Below, piece by piece: positions 25,185 to 31,393 of a DNA stretch of 47,079 nucleotides. The first letter of the stretch is position 1. Each line of letters begins with the position of its first letter. A program made the position numbers and the translations under genes. Under the pieces are notes generated by a model. The model did no database searches, had not been told where the DNA came from, and was given only the letters and a program-made list of their open reading frames with translations. The stretch covers positions 1 to 47,079 of the forward strand of contig CAIMMI010000271.1 in the NCBI GenBank assembly GCA_903842505.1, in the 5' to 3' direction. This DNA is from an uncultured Verrucomicrobiota bacterium (GTDB taxonomy: Bacteria; Verrucomicrobiota; Verrucomicrobiia; Limisphaerales; UBA9464).

Positions 25185-25282
25185 GGCTTGGAATTACTGA
25201 GGAAAACCTTCGATCTCTAAAATATCCAACTTCGCCTCCCGAATCCGCCCACCCCGTCCTCCGGCGGAACCAGTCCTTCGGA

Positions 25283-25320
25283 AAGCAAAAGCGGGCGCCT
25301 CCCTCGGAGGTCGCCCGCTT
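25283..25320 (-). terminator. Rho-independent terminator of rpmI-rplT
   Basis: On the minus strand AAGCGGGCG, one bulged A, CCTCC, loop GAG, GGAGG, CGCCCGCTT, then TTGCTTTCC. This 14-pair stem with a T-rich tail lies 69 bases past the rplT stop and closes the ribosomal-protein operon before pheS. Confidence 0.85.
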
Positions 25321-25388
25321 TGGCTGGGAACGCTCGGTTGGCACCAGACAGCGGACTCAACACCCACTGCCCCAACCTCTCGTCCGAC

Positions 25389-25760
25389 TCAGGCCTTGGC
25401 TGCCTTGGCCTGCAGGGCGGCCACCGCCACCTTGACCAACTCGGCGAAAGTCGCGGAGTCCGTCGCGGCGATGTAGGCGAGGACCTTGCGGTCCAGCGTC
25501 ACCTGGGCGGCCTTCAGGCCTTCCATGAAACGGCTGTAGGTCGTGCCGGCAGAACGGGCAGCGGCGTTGATCCGGGCCTGCCAGAGCGCACGATAATTGC
25601 GCTTCTTGGTCTTGCGGTCGCGGAACGAGTACACGAGGCCGTGATAGACGGCGTCCTTCGCATACCGGTAGAGCTTCGAACGGCGCATCCGGAATCCGGA
25701 CGCGCGCTCGATCATGTTTTTGCGGCGTTTGCGGGAGGCAACGGCGTTGGTAACACGCAT
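25389..25760 (-). CDS. rplT: 50S ribosomal protein L20
   Basis: Binds 23S rRNA early in large-subunit assembly. 123 residues with the family pattern throughout: RVTNAVASRKRRKN at the start, YRYAKDAVYHGLVYSFRDRK, then RNYRALWQARINAAAR and YSRFMEGLKAA. It follows rpmI by 79 bases and is closed by a strong terminator. In many bacteria L20 represses its own operon by binding the leader; I could not see a matching pseudoknot here. There is no Shine-Dalgarno sequence before its ATG. Confidence 0.98.
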   Translation of the reverse strand: MRVTNAVASRKRRKNMIERASGFRMRRSKLYRYAKDAVYHGLVYSFRDRKTKKRNYRALWQARINAAARSAGTTYSRFMEGLKAAQVTLDRKVLAYIAATDSATFAELVKVAVAALQAKAAKA

Positions 25761-25839
25761 GGCAGTAAATCAGTGTTGGTTGGCTTTTTGTCGATCGGGG
25801 CGGGCGCCCTGCAGGCTCCCGCTCACCGGGTCTATCGGA

Positions 25840-26049
25840 TCAGTGCGACCAAGGCAGGCTGGCCTTGATCTTGTAAACGTCGGTGGGGTGAACCTCCTTC
25901 ACCTCGCCGAGGGCGCGACGACGCTTCGCACTCTTGCTGGACAACAGGTGGCGCTTGCCAGCATGGCGCGTCAGCACCTTGCCGCCAGCGGTGATCTTGA
26001 ACCGCTTGGCCACGGACTTTTTGGTCTTAATACCCTTCGGACGACGCAT
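25840..26049 (-). CDS. rpmI: 50S ribosomal protein L35
   Basis: Small basic ribosomal protein of 69 residues (RRPKGIKTKKSVAKRFKIT, then GKRHLL with KRRRALG). The start at 26049 is fixed by homology and by AAGGAAG five bases upstream; the open frame extends further upstream but is not L35-like. It heads rpmI-rplT. infC, which normally precedes rpmI, is not here; ispE is instead. Confidence 0.97.
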   Translation of the reverse strand: MRRPKGIKTKKSVAKRFKITAGGKVLTRHAGKRHLLSSKSAKRRRALGEVKEVHPTDVYKIKASLPWSH

Positions 26050-26054
26050 ATCAG

Positions 26055-26061
26055 CTTCCTT
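26055..26061 (-). promoter_or_regulatory. Ribosome binding site of rpmI
   Basis: AAGGAAG on the minus strand, five bases before the ATG. It is one of the few strong Shine-Dalgarno sequences in the window and decides the rpmI start. Confidence 0.8.
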
Positions 26062-26151
26062 GCTTACGAAAAGGAGCGCGCAGTCTATGGAGAAAGGACC
26101 CGGGAGCAAGGGGGATTTTTCGGTTCTCCACGAACTTTTTGCACTCACCCC

Positions 26152-27024
26152 TCACAATCCCACCACCTGGGTCCAACCCGACCGGCCAAATTCCCCTTCA
26201 AAAGCCCCAATTGCAGCCTCGCCGGACGCACGATCCGGGAAGATGGCAAAAGTTGTGGATCCGCTTCCCGACATCAAAGTCCCGAGCGCCCCATGCGCTT
26301 TCAGGAACTCCTGGATGAGGAGTAGGACCGGGTATTTTTCCAGCGCGGGCGCCTCCAGCGAGTTGTACAGGCCCGCCATCGCCCCCGGAAGATCCCCTGC
26401 CTGCAGCATCCCAGCCAACTCGGCGGCCCGCCCACCCCGTCCATTCAGCGCCTCCGGAAATCGACCCAACTGCTGGTAGGCCCACGCCGTCGAGATCCCG
26501 AAACCCGGATGATGCAGGAACAGCGCTCGTCCCGACAGCACCTGGAACGGCTCCAGCGGCGTCACCTGCTCGCCCCTTCCGACCGCCAGGGCCGGCCGCT
26601 CCTGCAGGAAGAAGTTCACATCCGAACCCAGACCCGCCGCCAACCGATCCAACGTCCCGAAATCCAGGGGCCGACCGAAGAGTTCGTTCAACCCCACCAA
26701 TGTTTGCGCCGCGTTCCCACTGCCCCCACCCAACCCGGCCGCCATTGGAATGTGTTTTTCCAGATGGATGCGGACCCCTTCCCGGATCCCAGCCTCCCTC
26801 AGGAAGGCCGTCGCGGCCCGATGGACGAGGTTGGTCCCGTCCACTGGCAGATCGGCGCGACTGCAACTCAACTCAACCCCAGCCCCCAGCCTTTCAAAGC
26901 TCAACCGATCGTGCAGGGGAACCGGCAGGAACAGCGTCTCCAGATCGTGATAACCGTCTGGTCGCCGCCCAAGGATGTTGAGCAGCAGGTTGACCTTGCA
27001 GCCGGAGAGTCGGGTGATGGACAT
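26152..27024 (-). CDS. ispE: 4-diphosphocytidyl-2-C-methyl-D-erythritol kinase
   Basis: GHMP-family kinase that phosphorylates CDP-methylerythritol in the non-mevalonate isoprenoid pathway. Family signatures are the catalytic-lysine segment GCKVNLLLNILGRRPDGYH (from about residue 8), the ATP loop PMAAGLGGGSGNAAQ (about 93-107), GSDVNFF and the C-terminal GTLMSGSGST. 290 residues is typical. I used the ATG at 27024 (MSITRLSGCKVN); the longer frame runs back through the terminator of the upstream lipoprotein gene. rpmI follows about 100 bases later on the same strand. Confidence 0.95.
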   Translation of the reverse strand: MSITRLSGCKVNLLLNILGRRPDGYHDLETLFLPVPLHDRLSFERLGAGVELSCSRADLPVDGTNLVHRAATAFLREAGIREGVRIHLEKHIPMAAGLGGGSGNAAQTLVGLNELFGRPLDFGTLDRLAAGLGSDVNFFLQERPALAVGRGEQVTPLEPFQVLSGRALFLHHPGFGISTAWAYQQLGRFPEALNGRGGRAAELAGMLQAGDLPGAMAGLYNSLEAPALEKYPVLLLIQEFLKAHGALGTLMSGSGSTTFAIFPDRASGEAAIGAFEGEFGRSGWTQVVGL

Positions 27025-27032
27025 GGTAGAAA

Positions 27033-27062
27033 TGAAAAACGCGCCAACGTGGGTTGGCGCGT
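27033..27062 (-). terminator. Rho-independent terminator after the TIGR04073-type lipoprotein gene
   Basis: Perfect ten-base stem on the minus strand (ACGCGCCAAC, loop CCAC, GTTGGCGCGT) followed by TTTTCATTTC. It begins 20 bases past the lipoprotein stop and ends only eight bases before the ispE ATG, so ispE must have a promoter within or past it, or depend on read-through. Confidence 0.85.
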
Positions 27063-27082
27063 CCTTCGAAAAATCAGCTGGA

Positions 27083-27496
27083 TCACTCGAAGATCTTGAA
27101 GCGGCTGCCGGGGAACATCGGAGCCACATCCGTCGAATCAAACCCAAGCGACGTGTCGGTACGCACCGAACTCGAATCCAGAATACCCGGCTTGTAGGTG
27201 TCCGGATAGACCGGGCCCTCAGGCTTGATGTAAGGCTTCGAGGGGATCGGGAAAGTCAGGACCTCGACCGCACCCACAACCGTCCGACCGACCGTGCGGT
27301 TGAATCCCTGGATCACGCCACGACCGTAGGCCGCATCCGGCCCATCCCACAGGTAGGTTTGCTCGTAGGAACGGCTCATCTCACCGAGACGAAGCGGTTC
27401 GCTGAGGTTGGTCAGCCCGCGGCCGAGCTTTCGCTCCGCACTGGCACATCCAGCAGAGAGGGCAGCGATGCAAACGAGAAGGGAGAGATGCTTCAT
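27083..27496 (-). CDS. Lipoprotein, exosortase system-associated TIGR04073 family
   Basis: 137 residues. A lipoprotein signal with lipobox LSAGC (13-17) predicts acylation at C17 and membrane attachment. The mature part holds KLGRGLTNL, then GVIQGFNRTVGRTVVGAVEVLTFPIP, the text I associate with the exosortase-associated TIGR04073 family. That family is found in genomes with an exosortase/PEP-CTERM protein-sorting system; its role is unknown. The assignment is from memory of the family. I chose the ATG at 27496 over one four codons earlier because it gives a normal signal peptide. Its terminator (27033-27062) lies directly before ispE. Confidence 0.8.
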   Translation of the reverse strand: MKHLSLLVCIAALSAGCASAERKLGRGLTNLSEPLRLGEMSRSYEQTYLWDGPDAAYGRGVIQGFNRTVGRTVVGAVEVLTFPIPSKPYIKPEGPVYPDTYKPGILDSSSVRTDTSLGFDSTDVAPMFPGSRFKIFE

Positions 27497-27594
27497 TCCG
27501 AGGCGCATATTCTTGTGAAGTCTGCCGCGCAGCCTATCGGCGAAGCCTCAGGGCGCAAGCGTCGAGTTGGACCAACGTCCAACGATTTGGTCAC

Positions 27595-28023
27595 GTGCCC
27601 ACCTCCAGCCTGTTCCTCCGCCCCTTCCGGACGCATCCTTCGGACGTGGATGCCAACACCAAATGGCTGCTGAAATCCGCTCAGGACGAGGTCCGCAAAG
27701 CCCTCGATGAGCTCCCCGCGGAATTGGCAGCCCAAGCCGGTGCCGTCACCGTCATCTACGAACCGACCCCTGGCCAGTACCTGCTGGACGAAGGATGGGA
27801 GGAAGACTTGCTCGGAATGTTCTCGGGCTACGCCCGCCACGAGGCATCCGAGGCCCAGCCTCCGATGCCGCCCCAGATCCTGCTCTTCTACGAAAACCTC
27901 TGGGACTTCGCAGGAGGCGAGGAAGAAACCTACCGCGAGGAGGTCCGGATCACCTATCTGCACGAACTCGGACACTACCTGGGACTCGACGAAGACGAAC
28001 TCGACGAACGAGGCCTTCTCTAG
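27595..28023 (+). CDS. Small zincin-like metallopeptidase (DUF1025-type)
   Basis: 142 residues, no signal peptide, so cytoplasmic. The zinc motif HELGH is at 123-127 near the C-terminus (ITYLHELGHYLGLDEDELDERGL), and acidic residues after it match the short zincin family in which the motif is the last conserved block. The upstream block ILLFYENLWDFAG also fits. Peptidase activity has not been shown generally for the family, so the function is open. The start is GTG at 27595. It stands alone, divergent from the lipoprotein gene and convergent with the glutathione peroxidase gene. Confidence 0.8.
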   Translation: MPTSSLFLRPFRTHPSDVDANTKWLLKSAQDEVRKALDELPAELAAQAGAVTVIYEPTPGQYLLDEGWEEDLLGMFSGYARHEASEAQPPMPPQILLFYENLWDFAGGEEETYREEVRITYLHELGHYLGLDEDELDERGLL

Positions 28024-28080
28024 GCCTGCAGGCCCGGGCAGACAACCTCACGCCATCCGCCCAGGCTGCGGTAGGCAGGC

Positions 28081-28623
28081 TTACTTCGCCTTCAAGGCTG
28101 CCTCAATGGCCTTAGAAACCTCCTCGGACGTCGGTTCAGTTCCCGAGTCCCAGCGCTTGAGGATCTGCCCATCCTTGCCCAGCAGGAACTTTCCGAAGTT
28201 CCATTTCACGTCGCCCGGGAATGGCGAATCCTTGCCGGTCAGGGCTGCGTAGATCGGATGCTGCTCCGCACCCTTGACGTGGACCTTTTCCATCAACGGA
28301 AAGCTCACGTTGTAGGTCAACGAGCAGAATTCCTTGATCTCGGATGCCGTACCCGGTTCCTGCTTGCCGAAGTCGTTGCAGGGAAACCCGACGACGCTGA
28401 AACCCTGGTCCTTGTACTTGCGATGAGCGGCCTCCAACCCCTTGTACTGCGGAGTATATCCGCACTTCGAGGCCACGTTTACGACCAGCAAAACCTTGCC
28501 TTTGAAGGCTTTCAGGGAGGTATCCTTACCGTCGATGTCCTTGACGGAAATATCCTGGATGGGAGATGCAATCATGCTGAACGAGGCGGCCAAGGCCGCG
28601 AGAAGGGAGATGAGTTTTTTCAT
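28081..28623 (-). CDS. Exported glutathione peroxidase-family protein
   Basis: Thiol peroxidase of 180 residues. The catalytic tetrad is visible: C54 (NVASKCGYTP), Q88 (FGKQEPG), W141 and N142 (VKWNFGKFL). Cys replaces selenocysteine, as in most bacteria, and thioredoxin rather than glutathione is the usual reductant for such forms. An N-terminal signal peptide (about 1-20, MKKLISLLAALAASF) predicts export to the periplasm, which is less common than the cytoplasmic form. I used the ATG at 28623, which starts exactly at that signal. It follows the leucine-rich-repeat gene by 96 bases on the same strand. Confidence 0.92.
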   Translation of the reverse strand: MKKLISLLAALAASFSMIASPIQDISVKDIDGKDTSLKAFKGKVLLVVNVASKCGYTPQYKGLEAAHRKYKDQGFSVVGFPCNDFGKQEPGTASEIKEFCSLTYNVSFPLMEKVHVKGAEQHPIYAALTGKDSPFPGDVKWNFGKFLLGKDGQILKRWDSGTEPTSEEVSKAIEAALKAK

Positions 28624-28719
28624 GGCTGACCTTTGGACGTTGCGCCTGCTTCCGACGCTGTCAACCGGTTCAACGTTCAACCCCATTCATCTCCCCCTGA
28701 CGGATCCACCCGCAATCAC

Positions 28720-29559
28720 CTACTTCACCACGACGCGCATGCCGTCTTTCTCCAACTCGGCCACCTGCTTCTTCGAAGCAGAGGACAGCTTGTTGCCCTT
28801 GAGATAAAGGCGCAGGAAGGGCGCCCAGTTCTTCGCCCCCGCCAGGTCCGCCTTCGCCGCCGCGTACAAAGGCCCAAGATCCTTGACCTTGTTTCCATCG
28901 AGGAGAATCAGGCTGGGCGCGCGCAGTCCCGCCAGCGGCTTGATGTCCGAAATCTGGTTGTTCGCGAGGGACACCGTCGTCAACCACTTCAACTGCTCCA
29001 ATCCGGCAACGCTCTTCAACCCGTTCCCATCGGCATAGAAGGTCACAACCCGCGGAAGCTGCGTCAGCGGCGCAACCGTCTTGAGTTTGTTCCTGGAAAG
29101 ATAGATCGACGCCAGATTCGTGCACGCCGCCAGCGGCGCAGGGTCCACCACCTGGTTCGATTCCAGCTGGATATATTGCAGGGCCGGCAGGGTCCCCAAG
29201 GACGTCACGTCCGCAATCCGGTTCGAGGCGAGGTGCACATACTGCAACTGCCGCAACCCGCTGAGCGGCTTTAGGTCGGAGATCCTATTACCCGCCAACT
29301 CCAATGACGCCAGAGACTTACAGTGCTCCAAACCCGTCAGGTTGGTGATCCCACGAAAATTTCCCTGCACTACCGCCACCGTCGCAACGTCTGCCGCCGT
29401 CAACGGCTTGTCCGTGTCGCGCTTCGAGAAAACCTGCTGACGGACCGCCGCTTCCAGATTGCGGTCGGTAAACACCGAAACCTCGGAGGCTGCATTGGTG
29501 GCGTCGGCAGCCCTCAACACGGGTGCCAGCATCAAACAGAAGAAGATCAGACGTTTCAT
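28720..29559 (-). CDS. Exported leucine-rich-repeat protein
   Basis: 279 residues. A signal peptide (about 1-18, RLIFFCLMLAPVLRA) is followed by a short cap (ENLE-like DRNLEAAVRQQVF) and about seven to eight leucine-rich repeats of the 22-residue internalin type. Examples are LASLELAGNRISDLKPLSGL, LQYVHLASNRIADVTSLGTL and LTTVSLANNQISDIKPLAGL. It has no sorting motif or membrane anchor at the C-terminus. Such proteins bind other proteins; the partner is unknown. The start at 29559 is chosen for the signal peptide. Confidence 0.88.
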   Translation of the reverse strand: MKRLIFFCLMLAPVLRAADATNAASEVSVFTDRNLEAAVRQQVFSKRDTDKPLTAADVATVAVVQGNFRGITNLTGLEHCKSLASLELAGNRISDLKPLSGLRQLQYVHLASNRIADVTSLGTLPALQYIQLESNQVVDPAPLAACTNLASIYLSRNKLKTVAPLTQLPRVVTFYADGNGLKSVAGLEQLKWLTTVSLANNQISDIKPLAGLRAPSLILLDGNKVKDLGPLYAAAKADLAGAKNWAPFLRLYLKGNKLSSASKKQVAELEKDGMRVVVK

Positions 29560-29688
29560 GGGACTGTTGAGTTTGACGGCCCGACGCCCCCCAGCGTCAA
29601 GAGGCTTCACGGATCGTTTGGCGAGCCCTTGACACCCAGGCTGGCTCGCCTCACCGGATCCCAGACAGCAGCTTGAACCAAAACCCGT

Positions 29689-29717
29689 TTGACCCGATCA
29701 AGGGTCCTGTGGCTAAT
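29689..29717 (+). promoter_or_regulatory. Promoter of the RRM protein gene
   Basis: -35 TTGACC (five of six) and -10 GCTAAT (four of six) with a 17-base spacer. It predicts a start near 29724 and so a leader of about 130 bases before the ATG at 29855. Confidence 0.5.
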
Positions 29718-29854
29718 TTGGCCCGCCCGATTTCAGCATGCGGTGTCGGCGTCACGGTGACGGTTTGCAGGGGTCGCTTCAGGTTTTTGCGCCCTTCAAT
29801 CTGAGTTCTGCCCGGGGCAGATTCCCACGCGGTGTTTGAAGCGGCCTTCGTGTT
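29718..29854 (+). promoter_or_regulatory. Long untranslated leader of the RRM protein gene
   Basis: About 130 bases with an inverted repeat CGTCAC-G-GTGACG at 29750-29762 and no ribosome site near the ATG. Long leaders are common on bacterial cold-shock and RNA-binding protein genes, where the RNA fold controls translation. That role here is inference. Confidence 0.4.
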
Positions 29855-30373
29855 ATGGACAACCAGAATCGTCTCTTCGTGGGCAATCTGTCCTACCAGA
29901 CGATGGAGAATGACCTGCAGGACCACTTCGCAGCTGCCGGAGTCGTTCTGAACGTCAACCTCATGCTCGACAAGTTCACGGGCCGCTCACGCGGCTTCGC
30001 CTTCGTTGAGCTCGCCACGGCCGAAGAAGCCCAGCGAGCCGTGGACTTGCTCCATGGCAAGGAGCTCGGCGGTCGGCCTCTCACCGTCAACATCGCCCGC
30101 CCCCGCGAAGAGCGCCCGCCCCGTGAGGGTGGTGGCGGTGGTGGTGGTGGTGGATACCGCGGCGGCGGCGGTGGCGGAGGTGGCGGTGGATACCGGGGCG
30201 GCGGCGGTGGCGGAGGCGGTGGCTATCGCGGAGGTGGTGGTGGAGGTGGAGGTGGCGGTGGTGGTTGGCGCGGCGGTGGCGGCGGAGAACGTCGCGAACG
30301 CGGTGGCGGAGGCGGCGGTGGTGGCTGGCGCGGTGGTCGGGAAGACCGCAACTCCGGCGGCGACCGCTACTAG
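29855..30373 (+). CDS. RNA-binding protein with RRM domain and polyglycine tail
   Basis: 172 residues. One RNA recognition motif with RNP2 LFVGNL (7-12) and RNP1 RGFAFVEL (46-53) spans residues 5-83. A tail of about 85 residues is almost pure Gly with regular Tyr-Arg, Trp-Arg and Arg insertions (units of GYRGGGG type), like eukaryotic and cyanobacterial glycine-rich RNA-binding proteins. It probably acts as an RNA chaperone, and the tail may favour self-association; both are inference. The tail DNA is a run of GGT/GGC/GGA codons with near-repeats, so length variation between strains is likely. It has its own promoter and two terminators. Confidence 0.93.
   Translation: MDNQNRLFVGNLSYQTMENDLQDHFAAAGVVLNVNLMLDKFTGRSRGFAFVELATAEEAQRAVDLLHGKELGGRPLTVNIARPREERPPREGGGGGGGGGYRGGGGGGGGGGYRGGGGGGGGGYRGGGGGGGGGGGGWRGGGGGERRERGGGGGGGGWRGGREDRNSGGDRY
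30127..30345 (+). repeat. Imperfect tandem repeats coding the glycine-rich tail
   Basis: Units of about 36-42 bases, each coding Tyr-Arg (or Trp-Arg) followed by 8-11 glycines, repeated about four times. Codon choice varies between GGT, GGC and GGA. Confidence 0.75.
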
Positions 30374-30417
30374 TCGATCCTCGCCCCGTTCTGGGTTCGC
30401 CCTCAAACCCGCAAGCA

Positions 30418-30444
30418 CGGTTCCCGGAAGGGAACCGGATTTTT
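30418..30444 (+). terminator. First terminator after the RRM protein gene
   Basis: CGGTTCCC, loop GGAA, GGGAACCG, then GATTTTT. Eight-pair stem with a run of five T, 45 bases past the stop. Confidence 0.85.
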
Positions 30445-30462
30445 CAAACCCTCTCTTTTCAC

Positions 30463-30502
30463 GGCCGTGGAACTGCCTCACATGCGGATTCCACGGCCTT
30501 TT
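30463..30502 (+). terminator. Second terminator after the RRM protein gene
   Basis: GGCCGTGGAA, 16-base loop, TTCCACGGCC, then TTTT. Perfect ten-pair stem 19 bases after the first terminator. The tandem pair isolates the RRM gene from the next operon. Confidence 0.8.
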
Positions 30503-30513
30503 GGTCAAACCAT

Positions 30514-30543
30514 TTGACAGCGAACCGGCCACGTTCCTAGCGT
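30514..30543 (+). promoter_or_regulatory. Promoter of the membrane protein-trxA operon
   Basis: Perfect -35 TTGACA at 30514-30519, 18-base spacer, weak -10 TAGCGT at 30538-30543. The ATG at 30562 would leave a leader of only about 12 bases. Confidence 0.5.
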
Positions 30544-30561
30544 GGCTCAAAAGCACGCCAT

Positions 30562-31023
30562 ATGTCGGAAAATAATCCCGTACCGCCGCCCGCCCCCACG
30601 CCGGAACCGCCCAAGCCGGCGGATGCCGCGCAAAAGAAGCAGACCGTCCGCATCAGCCTCCCGCCCAAGCCGGCGGGTGGACCGTCGATCCGGATTCCCT
30701 CCGCCGCGGCTCCGGCAGCTGCGTCGACCCCGGCTCCTGCTGCCGCACAGGCTGCCCCGGCTGCCCCGGCCGCCGCACGTCCGGCACCGCCCTCTCCCGC
30801 CTCCGCTGCTCCGGCATCCATGTCCAAGCCGGCCACGGCGGCTCCTGCTGCCGCCGCTGCCCCAGCCGCCCCGGCCGCGAAGCCCGCGGCTGCTCCGCGC
30901 CCTGCTCCAGCGCGTTCCGCGGGAGTCAGCGGTCTGGATGTGGGTCTGGCCTTCGCGGTGGCGCTGCTGGCAATCGCCGCCGTCGCCGTCCAGTACTGGT
31001 TCGTTGCGCAGACCAATTCCTGA
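30562..31023 (+). CDS. Ala/Pro-rich protein with C-terminal membrane anchor
   Basis: 153 residues. The first 120 are a Pro/Ala-rich, presumably unstructured region with the motif QTVRISLPPKPAGGPSIRIP (about 27-46). The end is one membrane helix (about 125-148, GLDVGLAFAVALLAIAAVAV) and a short tail. The long part would face the cytoplasm if the protein is tail-anchored. I recall similar proteins with the SLPPKP motif in Verrucomicrobiota, without a known role. It lies 14 bases before trxA and shares its promoter. The low-complexity sequence makes homology searches hard. Confidence 0.75.
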   Translation: MSENNPVPPPAPTPEPPKPADAAQKKQTVRISLPPKPAGGPSIRIPSAAAPAAASTPAPAAAQAAPAAPAAARPAPPSPASAAPASMSKPATAAPAAAAAPAAPAAKPAAAPRPAPARSAGVSGLDVGLAFAVALLAIAAVAVQYWFVAQTNS

Positions 31024-31037
31024 GCTACTGATCCATC

Positions 31038-31370
31038 ATGGCTGCGAAGAACATCGTCACCCTCACCTCCGAGAACTTTGACGCGGAGGTCATCAAGTCC
31101 ACCCAGCCCGTCCTCGTGGACTTCTGGGCTGAATGGTGCGGCCCCTGCAAGATGCTGGGCCCCGTGCTCGACGAACTGGCAGCCGAATACGACGGCAAGG
31201 CCCGTATCGCCAAGGTCAACATCGACGACCATCAGGACCTCGCCGTGCAGTTTGGCATCCAGTCCATTCCCACCCTGCTGGTCTTCAAGGGAGGCCAGGT
31301 CGTCAACCAGAGCGTTGGCGCCAAGCCCAAGGGAGCCCTCAAGCAGGTGCTTGATGCCGCCATCAAATAG
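31038..31370 (+). CDS. trxA: Thioredoxin
   Basis: Cytoplasmic protein-disulfide reductase, 110 residues. Active site W33-C34-G35-P36-C37, the cis-proline segment IQSIPTLLVFKGG, and the usual VLVDFWAEWCGPC and KVNIDDH segments. Reduced by thioredoxin reductase, it serves ribonucleotide reductase and peroxidases; the glutathione peroxidase-family protein of this window is exported, so it is not an obvious direct client. It is second in an operon with the Ala/Pro-rich membrane protein. A strong terminator at 31408 follows, overlapping the next gene. Confidence 0.97.
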   Translation: MAAKNIVTLTSENFDAEVIKSTQPVLVDFWAEWCGPCKMLGPVLDELAAEYDGKARIAKVNIDDHQDLAVQFGIQSIPTLLVFKGGQVVNQSVGAKPKGALKQVLDAAIK

Positions 31371-31393
31371 CCTGTCGTGACCGCACTACGGTC

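Noticed and set aside
29629-29657. TTGACA at 29629 as the RRM gene promoter
   Set aside because: No -10-like sequence lies 16-18 bases downstream; the TTGACC/GCTAAT pair at 29689 is better.
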